NCBI RefSeq assembly: GCF_001039355.2
Contig: NW_019775385.1
Location: 361,538 to 425,537, forward strand
Origin: Lingula anatina
Lineage: Eukaryota > Brachiopoda > Lingulata > Lingulida > Lingulidae
Direction of reading: 5' to 3'
DNA: 64,000 nucleotides
Shown: piece by piece, positions 36,346-48,600 of the stretch
Numbering within the stretch: the stretch's first letter is position 1
How the letters are laid out: every line of letters starts with the position of its first letter
Program-made: the position numbers and the translations under genes
Notes under the pieces: model-generated
Seen by the model: only the letters and a program-made list of their open reading frames with translations
Database searches by the model: none
What the model was told of the DNA's origin: nothing

Positions 36346-37323
36346 TTCGTAATAAAAGGAATGGGAAAAAGCCCTGTTTAAATTTCTAGGGACCCCAAGC
36401 CTTGCTCTTAAGGTTACAGTATGCAATTGACGGGCAAATGATTAACTACATGTACTAGGCGTAACCCATTGCTAGCTTATGTGATCACTACTTCTCCGTG
36501 AACTAAACACTGAATGAATTGAAAAAAGTTGTACAGCGTATGTGTGATCCGTTATTTTGAGTTATCATCCAATCAACTGATGTTATAATATTATAAGGTG
36601 TGTCCGAGATGGTCAATTTTCTTAAATTCTTATGCAGTTCCATAGGCTGGTTGTCTAGAGAACATGCATTTAACCTTATCAGTGGCCAGTTTATACCTAT
36701 TTTCATATACATTAATTGTCTATTTTTTATATTAGCATGCAGTTTGCTAGTGTCGACCGATGATACGAGCTTGTGTGCTCTGCTGTTGCATATATATCAG
36801 CTCGAGTAAACATCGCCCTAATATATTTGAATGAGACGACATTATCATATAACATGACATACAGATAATATTTCTTTCTGCTTTATCAGTGTGCCAGGAT
36901 ATGACAACATGCATTTTTATGTAATTATAGTTACTCCCCGTAGGCGAAAAATCCTTAGCACAATGTGGTGCGCCGATGCGGTATTATTGAACACAGAGAC
37001 GCTATATTTGCCGGTAGATCCATGAATCATACTGTCATTCATAAAGTTCGTAAGGCGTATACGTTTATAGATTAGTTGATAATGTTAACTTTACGAGGGC
37101 TATTTATTATAATTCAAGCATACCTACCTCTCGGCCTTTTTTAGCCGGATTTACGATAAAATATTTTCTTATACCCTGTACGTCTTTGCATATTCACTAC
37201 TTCGTCCAAAGTGACCCCACGTGTGCTTAATAGCGTGACTGCGGAGAAGCCTAGCATACGGGAGTTGCTGTGGGGGGTTGGGGGGGGGCTGTCATGTGAA
37301 TGGGGATTAGCCTGATCCATCGT

Positions 37324-37325
<2 letters not shown>

Positions 37326-37354
<29 letters not shown>

Positions 37355-37784
37355 TTGGCTGTTATTTTTGTCTCAAACTGTTTTCCAAGAAAAAGAATCT
37401 TATTGGAAATTAACTTCCATAAAATCCTCCGCACTTTCCTTCTTTCCTATCTGCATTGCTCTTTTACCAGGCATAAAGCTGCTCGTAGGGGGCGTTTATC
37501 CGAACCCTGGACCCGTATCGATACTCGAGCGCGGCTTGAAAATATGGTTTTCTAATATAAGAAATCTCGATGCCTATAGTTTCTCAAGACTAAAATCCCT
37601 ATCCCTTTGTTCTAAACAGTTAATAGTAAATATAATCGGCCTTTGTGAAGCGGGAAACATCTCTGGGCAAGAATTGACTAGCAAATTTGGTATCGAGGGT
37701 TACCACGAACTCGTTTATTCAAAGAAAGGACGTAGGTTAATGATTTACATAAGCACAACTATTTGTTTCAAAGGTCAAATATAA
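37326..37784 (+). pseudogene. Non-LTR retrotransposon 5' remnant: 2A-like peptide plus endonuclease start
   Basis: The frame runs into LLVGGVYPNPGP (NPGP at 37503-37514), a 2A-like motif with Tyr in place of the usual acidic residue of D-V-E-x-N-P-G-P. It is followed by LKIWFSNIRNLDAYSF and NIIGLCEAGNISG, as in the apurinic-type endonuclease N-terminus of CR1/L2-class ORF2. The frame ends before the catalytic Asp/His motifs. A (GT)n/G-run lies at its start (37322-37354). Confidence 0.65.
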
Positions 37785-38059
37785 AAAAGTTTAAAAAGTC
37801 ATAAAGAGGTTCTTAAAAATAATTTAGTGACTTTTCTGATTGTTTACACCTACATGTAGTTATAGCATCTAGATCTGAAGGAATCATCGCATTTTAATAT
37901 AGAAATGTGGGTTTTAATGTCCAGTAAAAAAGACTCATGGAGGAGTAAAAGGGTGGTCCTGGTTCTGATACATCTACATCCAAGGTACTAAGAGAACTGA
38001 AATGGACAACACTGAAAAACCGAAGGATAATACATACAAAAAAGTGATGTACTCAATCC

Positions 38060-38600
38060 CTCATAATCTTGCTCTTTAGGAGTCCATCTGTTTTACAGTC
38101 TAGACAATCATCCTTTAGATACTGTATAATTCCCACAAAATTAACCTATAAAGACGTGGAATACTTCCTTATGTCTTCACGAAACAGCTTCGAATTAGAA
38201 CGGAAGAACGGCCTAAGTGTTGCAATACTCAAGTATTCTCTTAAATCTGAACTTTTAGCTGGATCTCAATCTACTTCCACTTTAAAACTCTTTAGGACGC
38301 AAGAAAAACAGCTTAGTCGGGATCGAGTAGACCTATAATTCAAATCTCAACTATATAAGCACAACTGGCTATCATTAAATGCCCCCAACTGTTCATGCGG
38401 AAAAGGTTTAAATACCGTAACTTTTATAAAGTACTTGTATACTCGGAGGTGACTAATAGACTTTAGAACACAGCAAGACAAGATTAACCTTTCACTTCAT
38501 GGCCACAGAACATTAACTTCAAGTCAGAATGACAGAAATTTCGAGACTGTGACAACGTTCCTAATCAACAATGTAAATTCAGACATTTAACTATAGCCAC
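38060..38600 (+). pseudogene. Non-LTR retrotransposon 3' remnant (ORF2 C-terminus)
   Basis: After a frame ending at 38338, the next frame reads QLYKHNWLSLNAPNCSCGKG, matching the Cys-rich 'C-x-C-G' end of non-LTR ORF2 products, then LTSSQNDRNFETVTTF-like sequence. The reverse transcriptase between this and the 5' remnant is missing: an internally deleted copy. Confidence 0.6.
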
Positions 38601-38879
38601 TCGACTGCCCTCCGGTTGATCCCTGCCTACCCCTTCCTAGAACTGTCCTCCAATTCGCCAGACCCTCCAACCTCCCCTGTAATGTACTAATTACAGCAAT
38701 TATCATTATAAAACATTTTTTCCTTTTCTCCTTCATCATTAGATAAATGTTAGATAACGGGTTATATATTTGGGTTATTTAAAGATGAGAATAGAACACT
38801 TAAATCGGTTTGCCATCTTTATATGTATATATAATTAGATTATTTTTATTAACCAATAAGTATGTTGAAAGAATTAAGG

Positions 38880-41800
38880 TCAATACGTGTTGTGATATCA
38901 CGGTAAAACCAACCAAATAAGCCTTTAAATTGAAATGCTTTTTTTTCTTGAAATACATTAGAGAAAATATATTTCTTCATAACCGTCTGGGACCCGTAGG
39001 TGGGTCAAAAGTAATTATTTGGTATTTTTCTAATAATAAAATAATTATATACACATCTAATGGTGATGACTATTCAAATTAAACATTTTTAGACACCATT
39101 CTTTTTTTTATCTCAACAACTATGATCCCACTCCTCCTCGGTCTATAGATAAGATAAGATAATATTTAATTAAACCAATAAATAACAAATATATGAAATC
39201 GGGAATCATTTGCCCTGTAATAGCGCCATTGTTGAATAAAACTATTTAAATGTACTAAAATGATATTGCGTTTAAATGTTTAAAAGAGTTATTGCTGAAG
39301 GATAAAAGCTAGATAAAAATCGCTTACTGTACCCTAAAAAACTAAAAGCCAAGAGTTACTGGGTAAAAATTTGATAAGGTTTTGAGCTGGATGAGTAATA
39401 TCAGTCAAGATGGGAGCTGTTTTATTAAAAATCCTATCGAGATAAATGGAGTGAATGGGATAAGATCCTTTGCAATTACATTACCTGCCGTTTCAACAAT
39501 CTTTTGTAGTTGTTTTTTTATCCTCTACAGTTGCACGTCCATATAAAAGTTACTGCATAAGTTAAAACACTTTCTAAAACACACCTATAAAAGTTCGTTA
39601 AAATAGACACATCCCTGGTAAAAGCTTTCAATTTCCTTAAAAAAAAACATTCGCTGTCTGCCAATTTCGCTGTCTGCCGTGTTGCATTGCATTCTGTTGA
39701 AACGATTCGTCTATAACGACTTCATTTTAAACGTTCTATGAAGGAGGATTTTTACTTTGCATTGGGACAAAGGTTTTAGAGTGGGGAATCGACTCTTATA
39801 ATACATCGTTTTGTAGTATATGCCGTCTGATATTAAAGTATATGAGATTAAAAAGTATGAGGTCGATACCTATTTGTTTCACTTTTAAACAACCTAACGT
39901 TAAGCTTATAACTTTTAATTTCAAACAATTTTATCAAAATGCACTGCAGAGCAACTTTTCAAGAAAAAAGAAAAAAAAAGAGAGAAAAAAAGTATCACTG
40001 TTTCACTTTTGTCTTCTAGCAGGTGCTTTAAGTTATTATTAAGAGAAAACAAACAATTAAAGCAAAAAATACAACTGACAGACATAAATAAATGGATATA
40101 TAAATAAAATAGATATACTTATTAATCAATACGAAAATTCAAATGAAAACATATGAAGCCATTTCACTCACCTGCTCCAAACTAAATCTTCTTACTTCCA
40201 AGGTCTGACTGACAAAAGCTCTCCAGCACGTGTCATATATACATGCATGCGCACATGGAAAATTAATTTTAATAAGGCATTACACCCTCACAATCGGTGA
40301 TGTGAAATCTTTGTTAAAAATTCAAATAAGCATTAAATCTTGAAGCGTTTTCTTCTTAAAAACATTAGAAAAAATATATATTTCTTCATAACTGTAGGAA
40401 GAGGCGAAACTAATTACCTAAATATTTTCTAGGAAAAACCCACACTATAGGTTATTTAGAATAATAAAAGGATTTCCTACGTGACCATGAATAGCTCATA
40501 TTCAAAACTCCACAACGTCTGAAATATATGCGACAACGATTTTATTGCGAATTAAGAGATTTAATGATATTGACATTCCTTTTCTTTGTTACACGAGTTT
40601 TGAGGGTTTTTTTTAATCCAAGACTGAATCGTGATATTTTGTGTGCATGAATTGAATGATAAGACATTATCATGAACGCCCACCTGACGCTTGCACTCAA
40701 ACTGACTTAGAAAAATGATCATTTGAATTCTATGTTTCTGCATAATTTGTTTTACGCATTTTTGATTTACAGTCGGCGTGTTTACTTTCTTGAAACACAG
40801 GAGAGGAAACTCTATAAACCACAGGGCACGTAGATAGAGAGGAAAATAATATTTAAAAAAAATATTTTTCTAAGATACATATATGTTTACACACAAATAA
40901 ATAAATAAACAAACAAACAAACAAATATCACGATTAAAACTGAAAAATCCTGAAAGAAGACTAAATTGAAACGTAACTGGGGTGTTTATGCTTTTAAAAT
41001 TGTTCGACACTGCATTTTCATATATCAAAGTTCATTCAAACAAGGCCACAGAAATGTAAATTGTTATGACGGGTACCCTGGATAAAACACATTTCTTCAT
41101 AACCTTGAAACATATACTTGAAACATTATTAAGTACACGAGAGAAAACTCTCTTTCTTCATAACCGTCTAAGGATACGTAGGTAGAGACGAAACTAATTA
41201 CTTTAATATTTTTCTATGAAAAACCCACACTATAGGTGATTTAGTATTACAGTGGAAATGTTTTCTACCGTTTATCATGCATAACCCATATTAAAAACTA
41301 CACAACGTTTGAAATATTTGCGCCAACGCTTTTATTGCGAATAAAGGGATTTGATGATTTGAACATTCCTTTTATTTGTTACACGCTTTTGGTGTTTTTT
41401 GAATTCAGGACCGAATCGTGATATTATGTGTGTATCAACTGAATAATAAGTCACGATCATTAACGCCCACCAGTCGCTTGTATTCAAACTGACCTTGTTT
41501 TATGAATTCAAGTCTAAATCGTGATATTTTGTGTGTATTAATTAAATAATAAGTCACGATCATAAACGCCCACCAGACGCTTGTATTAAAACTGTTTTTT
41601 TTATTTAAGTCTGAAACGTGATATTTTGTCTGTTAATTGAATAATAAGACATGATCATAAACGTCCACCAGACGCTTGTATTCAAACTGGCTTTGAAACA
41701 TCATATTTATTGGCCTATATGTTTCTGCGTAATTTGTTTTACGCATTTTCGATTTATACTTGACATGTTTTTATTTTTTCTTGAAACACAGGAGAGGAAA

Positions 41801-43979
41801 CTACATATATTACCTGATATACCGCAGGACATGTTGGTAGAGAGAAACTATTTTTTCATATTTTTCTTAGATTCATACATGCTTACAAAAAACTAAAATA
41901 AACAAACAAAAAAACAGCAATAAAGAAATAAATAAATAAAATGCAATTATTAAAACTTAAAGAGCCTGAAAGAAGACAAAATTGAAACGTAACTGGGATT
42001 TTCTTGCTTTAAAACTTGGTTGATACTGCATTTTCATATATCAAAGAGTTTTCAAATTCAGCTTAATACTTTCAATATTCCCTTGTGTGGTTTATATAAA
42101 TTGCAAATATGAATCGATATATTTCTATTCAAAGAAGGCCACAGAAATGTGAATTGTTATTACGGGGACCACGGATGAAGCACAATGAGTAATGTGATAT
42201 TATTATGGAAACATCTAAATAAGCATATAAAATTGAAACTTTTTTCTTAAAAGACATAAGACAAAAATACTTTTTTTTTCCAATGATATTTATTCATACC
42301 CCACTGAATTCTGTTGATATTCCATTGTACTGCTTAAATCACTGGACAGTGCAAACATGAAGAGATATGTTTTTATTCAGGGAAGGTATACAACTACATA
42401 TGGTTATGACGGGTTCTCTTGATTAAACAGTCAGTGATGTGATAGCACTGTGAAAACATTTATATAAGCATTTAAACTTGGAACGTGTTATTAAATACAT
42501 ACGAGAAAATGTTCTTTCTTCATAACCGTCTTAAAAGTCAGTGATGTGATACAATGTAGCGCCGTGAAAAGTCCAAATAAGCATTTATACTTGAAACATT
42601 ATTAAATACACGAGAGAAAACTCTCTTTCTTCATAACCGTCTAAGGATACGTAGGTAGAGACGAAACTAATTACTTTAATGTTTTTCTATGAAAAACCCA
42701 CACTATAGGTTATTTAAAATGTAAAAATGTTTTCTCACGTTAACCATGAATAGCTCATATTTAAAGACTACACAACGTTTGAAATATTTGCACCAACGCT
42801 TTTATTGCGAATAAAGGGATTTGATAATTTGAACATACCTTTTCTTTGTTACACGCCTTTGGTGTTTTTTTATGAATTCAAGTCTGAATCGTGATATTTT
42901 GTGTGTATTAATTAAATAATAAGTCACGATCATAAACGCCCACCAGGCGCTTGTATTCAAGCTGATTTTGTTTTATGAATTTAAGTCTGAATCGTGATAT
43001 TATGTGTGTATTAATCAAATAATAAGTCACGATCATCAACGCCCACCAGACGCTTGCGTTCAAACAGGCTTTGAAACAACATACTTTGAGGCCTATATGT
43101 TTCTGCATAATTTGTTTTACACATTTTCGTTTTACACTTGACGTGTTTTTTTTTTTCTTCAAACACATGAGAGGAAACTATATTACTTGATAAACCGCAG
43201 GACATGTAGGTAGAGAGAAACTAATTATTTTTTAAATATTTTTTTAGATTCATACATGCTTACAAAAAATAAATTCTAAAAAAATAAAAATAACAATAAA
43301 AAAAAACATTTTGTGAATACAAAAGAGAAAACTCTTTTTCTTCATAACAGTCTTAGGATACGTAGGTAGAGGCGAAATTTATTACATAGATATTTTTCCA
43401 CGAAAAATCCACTCTACAGATTATTTAGTATGATAATAAAAAAAATATTTTCTCACGTTAAACATGAATAGCTTATATTTAAAATTTGAAATGTTTGCGC
43501 CAACGCTTTTATTGCGCGTGAAGGGATTTGATGCCTTCAATGTTCCTTTTCTTTGTTACACACTTTAAATGTTTTTTGAATTAAGACTGAATCGTGATAA
43601 ATGTGTGTTTTAATTAAATAATAAGACACGTTCATAAACGCCCCCCTGACGCTGGTATTCAAACTGATTTTGTGATTTTTTTAATTCAAGACTGAATCGT
43701 GATATTTTGTGTGTATTAATTGAATAATAAGACATTATCTTAAACTCCCACCTGACGCTTGCATTCAAACTGACCTTGATAAATGATCTATTGAAGCATA
43801 TACGTGTCTGCGTAATTTGTTTTACGTATTTTCGATTTACACTCGACGTGTTTTTTTTTTTTTTTTCTTGAAACACGTGAGAGGAATCTCTATTACCTGA
43901 TTAACGTCTAAGAACACGTAGGTAGAGAGGAAACTAATTATTTTAAAAAATTCTAAGATTCATGCATAGTTGCAAAAAA

Positions 43980-44030
<51 letters not shown>

Positions 44031-44300
44031 ATATCATGATGATAACTGAGCCTGGCAGAAGACAAAAGTGAAACGTAACTGGGATGGTTTTGCTTTTTAA
44101 AATTGTTCGACACTGTGTTTTCACATATCAAAAATATTTAGATTAAGCTAAATACTTTCAATATTGCTTTTCACGGCTTATAACTCAAAGAAGGCACAGA
44201 CATGTAAACTGATATGTCAGGGACCCTGGATAAAACACAATGAGTTATGTGATATAACCGTAAAAACATCTAAATGGGTATTTAAAATTAAAACTTTCCA
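38880..44300. repeat. Promoter-repeat units in intron 1 and upstream of copy B
   Basis: Same word order as the array upstream of copy A. Two units near 41115 and 42590 share a long near-identical run ('acgagagaaaactctctttcttcataaccgtctaaggatacg' in pieces), about 1.48 kb apart; further truncated units lie near 43320-43870. Only one unit (40172) keeps a recognisable first exon. An (AAAT)n tract lies at 43978-44032. No gene seen. Confidence 0.75.
40172..40246 (-). promoter_or_regulatory. Copy B candidate promoter and non-coding exon 1
   Basis: AAGAAGATTTAGTTTGGAGCAG followed by the donor GTGAGTG (40171 downward); TATATATG-type element near 40236-40243. Homologous to the copy A first exons. Intron 1 would be about 5.4 kb. 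Confidence 0.55.
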
Positions 44301-45550
44301 ATGAATGAAATTAAACCTCTGTATTTCATCAGGCTTACTTTCCATGTTGCATGTACCCATGTAACTTGCACATTACTAAGACGGATAACATGAAGAAAAC
44401 AAATTAGTGACGTGATAACCCGATTAAAACAACCAAATCATCATTTTAACTTGTTTTCATGTTTTTTTTTTTTTTGTTTTTTTTTTTTGAAATATATAAA
44501 AGACCTTTTTTTGTTTATGCAGTGACTTGATGATATCCATGAACATTCTTTTCCTTTGTTTCACGTGTTTTGTACTAATTGAGCACAAGATCCCTCTACC
44601 GTGGCAGTATTTTAAGCCTGACGCATGTATTCCATACGGATTAAAACACTGGATTCTTAGGTTGTATTCTTTTGAAAAAAATTAGAAAAAAAATCCGGTT
44701 TCATTTTTTGCCTTCTAGGTTATATGTATTCCGTGGCAGTTTAAACCTTATATATTAGGGTGGTAGAGATATATCTCCTTTAATTTGTCATAACCACTCG
44801 AAGTATTGATAAAACATTCCCAAATGACAGGAAACACCTGTATTATAACCACAATGTAAAGGGATATTTTGTTATACAAACATTATAAACTATGCATTTT
44901 TTTCATCCAAGAAACATCTCAAGCAGCCACATGCATTGCAGCTCCTCCTTTTTTCTCGTATAGATATTTGTAGCCAAATACAGCTTCTGGGTAATTAGTA
45001 ACCCGATTGTTTGAAAAATACATGTTTTACAACACAGAGGTTTTTTGTATTTTACCATGATTACAGATATAATTATGGATCAAGACACCAGTGCTCCCTA
45101 CAGCTTATAGTAACATCCGGGGTTCAGCTGCACAGTACTCTATATATGACTTACTTTACGAAACCCAAAATGAAAACAAAAGACTTAAAAACGGTCCAAG
45201 TGATTTTTATTTTCCCAACGGGTCATTTGAATAGGTGGTGATTTTGGTAAATTAGACGAAGTTTCCTGGAAAACCATTGTTCAAATAGATATGTAAATGT
45301 CTAGTACGCTGTTTGTCTTTCATACCAAGGAAAACATAAATACGCGTCAGTGTTCATAGGGGCATGCGTGTCCGACACCGTTCATGTTTGTATTGCCGAA
45401 TATATTGCTATGCAAAAGTTAAATTATGCGGTAATTCTGTTATGTAGAATTTTATGTAAAAACATATGTAGTCGTGCCGACGTGCACACATGTACGCGTA
45501 CACACATGTGCAATTATTAATCAAAGCAGAGAAAAGTTGTAATTCATTTA
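44301..45550. other. Intergenic region between copies B and C
   Basis: No gene seen. T-run at 44462-44488; otherwise plain AT-rich sequence with fragments of the promoter-repeat unit at its left edge. Confidence 0.5.
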
Positions 45551-45649
45551 TCAAACTCTAGCGATTAGTTTCCTTGGAGAGCTCCCCAAGCTCCAAGACA
45601 GCGATGACGGACTCCAGGTCTTCTTGCTTCCCCAGGTCCATCTCCACTC
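45551..45649 (-). CDS. Copy C exon 14: Trp-rich tail
   Basis: EWRWTWGSKKTWSPSSLSW, then SLGSSPRKLIARV and TGA (45551-45553). The end is three residues shorter than in A, B and D, which finish at a Cys. Acceptor TTTCAG. Confidence 0.72.
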   Translation of the reverse strand, partial: EWRWTWGSKKTWSPSSLSWSLGSSPRKLIARV

Positions 45650-48600
45650 CTGAAATGAACAAAAAATCATACCAATGTGAAATGTGAGGTAAGGATTTGA
45701 ATTCCACATAAATGACTTAGAGATAAATGAAAGTGCAATACGAAATAGAACGCGAAGAATACAAATTACAGTTATCAAAATAATAAATAAATGAAATTAA
45801 AATAAAACATCATAATTAGGCTGAACCAAATTAAATTAAACTAAACTAGAAACCAAAACAGCTGAGGTCGAGGTACAGTAATTCACAACTTACCCAGAAC
45901 CTCCAGCTACTAATCTTGATCTTAGATCTGATTTGATACCAAGCTTGGATGTTAATTGTCATGGGGTTGTGGCCGTGGTAGAACGATAAACCAGCTCGAG
46001 GGTAAAGCCTCCCATCTCCTTCAACTAGGTAATTGACGGCAACGACGATGGAAATCCCACCACGAACCAGTGCCTGGAATGAATGTAAGGCGCATATGTG
46101 GTGGTGTAAATTGTAATTTTAAAAGTTCTTGTTATCGATATAAATCATTATTGATATGACCAAGTTAGCCGTCAGAGGTTAACAGCATTAAGCAAATTCT
46201 TTATTGCCGTAGAAAATGTTCTTCCAGGATTTTCTAGTAATTTAAATTGATTAAGCAAACCTGAAATAACATCTATTTCTTCAAATAACTACAATATATC
46301 GGTATATTTAAAAGTACTATGTTGCTCTTTTGATATTTTGTTGTTACAGCTAGTAAAATCAATTGTTAATTGTTTTTTTAAAATATCGGTTCTCTCTCTC
46401 TATTTTTACAAAGTTATATAATGCGTTGTCTGAACATATTCCCACCACCTCTCTCTCTCTGTAATGTATATGTTTATATACTTACAGCCAAATTAGCTGT
46501 AGCACCGCCAGAGATGCGTGCACTTGCTGTGAGGGTCATCTTCAGGCATTGAGAACAGGGATTAATTGTACGAGGACAATTCCCTATCCTGACACCAAGG
46601 TCCACACTTGGGGCCAAGGTAACGGTGAAAGAGATATAACCGACATAGATATGAATCCGATACAAGGTGATGGTTATTGGTGATGGCTTGTAAACAGGAA
46701 AAGTTTTATACAGTGGCCCAGAATGATATATATTCACCACAGTCTTCCCGTAGACATTGAGATAGACCCTTGTCCTACTGCTGCCAACCTTCAAACGATA
46801 AGCTTCTGCACTGGCGAGTGTCAGCGACTTGGAGAAGACTTTGAGTTTAGCGATTGACTTGCCGTACAGTTTACAATACCCTCGTTGTTTATTTGTGCCA
46901 GCAAAGACACCGGACTTGATATAAACATGGGCTTTTGATGGGCCGTAACTTATGTGGGAAAGGCAGTGCTTGTTGTCCGGGTAAAGATAATTATCGCTTG
47001 AGAACTGCCATAAACTTAACAGTTCTGAATAACGTGAACCGTGGGTGCTCCAAGAACTGCAATCACGATGGTCAACTCTTCTCTTGGTGCGCGTCGAATT
47101 AGTGGTGTAGTAAGTTTTAAAAGTATTGCCAACTGGTACACCTTTTAGTTGGAAATAGTCCTTAATATCTGACAATGCGCATTCATATTTGACATCTGCC
47201 ATAACAAGTGCATTGAGAAGAATTGCATCTACGTCTGTGACGCCTGAATTGGGCCATGCCTTATTTTTGGTATCCAGTGCCTTTCTGTAGGCAAGTTCGC
47301 GTTTGATAGTAACCACGGCAGCTTCACGTAATTCACAGGTAGATGTTGGACGAGTCAGTAGGTCTACTAGCCATTTCTGAACCGACTTAACGTGGAAGTT
47401 TCTTCTTAGAGCGTGGATACAGCCTATCTCTATCTCTTCCGACTGCTTTCCCTTATTAGCGATTGCCAAAACATCCGGTATTAGTCTGTTGTCTCCAAAA
47501 TTACCTATAGCCTCAAGAGCGTCACTGATTTGCTCCGTGTCGTTATTTTTGTCGCCTGATTGAAGATGGCGTCGAAGAAGATCAACTAATTCTGACCGGA
47601 AACCAGTACTGGTAGTTTCCTTCGAGGCGAGGGAGCCGAGGGTAAGTATGACGTGACTTTGGGATGGATCGCCTTGAGAGAATAGCGTGTTCCAGAGTGT
47701 CTTGACTGTGGTTAAGATGTGTTTTGTGGGTTTGGCAATAAAGGACAACTTCTGAACCAGTTCCTGTTTTTGATCGGCTGAAAGTGGGTGAGACAATACC
47801 AGATCCGACAAAGTCTAGAAAAAAAGTGTGACTTTGTGATAGTTGTTATGAAAAATCTATAATCTATGATTATACGTTAACGGCTCCAATGGTACGTTTG
47901 TCATCCTTTTTTAAACTAAAACATGTTCACCTTCATTTGCGCCTTCATTTTTCACGTTGTGTGCGGTCACACAATGTCTCTTTTGTACAGTATGGTTAAC
48001 ATTTTTACCCGATACCGCTGAAGACGAAAATATTAAATTCAAATCAAGTTTAAAAGTCACTCCAAACTTATAACAAAAGTGATATTTGCGTATATTTCAT
48101 GTTACCTGCTCGACTTCCTTGCCACCAGCGGTGATGTAAAGATCTAAAATTTCTTTGCAAATTTCCCAGTTTGTTGAACACTTGGAAACCATCTAAAATG
48201 TGCATGGGTGTATTTGTTAAGTGGTTTACCTTAGGTGTATTGACAAAACTTCCATGTAAAACCCATTTAAAGTCTAAGTTTAATAATTTCGTTCCTGAGA
48301 GCATCGTATCTAAATATATATATAAATTGTCTTTCATACATATTTAAATATTGCCAAAAAGTAAAAGGAATGTAAATACGCCAAACCAGAGCTGACTAAC
48401 ATTACTGTTTTTATGAAAAATATAATTTACGAATAAAGATCACATCAGTTTATCGGTACTGTAAAATGCAGTCGTCTACATGTATGTTAAGAAGATTTCC
48501 TGATATTAATGACGACACCCAGAAAATCGGGCTTTAACTGCTATGTAAATTGAAACTACTAATTGCTGGTTAAAAATATTATAAAACGGTAACCTCTTTT

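Larger units (their letters stand above)
35113..38877. mobile_element. Composite retroelement insertion in intron 1 of copy B
   Basis: The promoter-repeat unit stops at 'ccctagataaagcacacc' (about 35112) and resumes with 'caatacgtgttgtgatatca' at about 38880 (compare 10930-10960), so roughly 3.77 kb is foreign. It holds a hairpin at its left edge, a small Ser/Thr-rich ORF (35340-35540, product unknown), an inverted copy of an intron 6 repeat (36243-36345) and a non-LTR retrotransposon remnant. Exact ends and the order of insertions are not resolved. Confidence 0.65.

Noticed and set aside
46486-47814. Calling the family vitellogenin
   Set aside because: N-terminal motifs fit, but the total length (~950 residues), the absence of a visible von Willebrand D domain or phosphoserine tracts, and the Trp-rich end do not.
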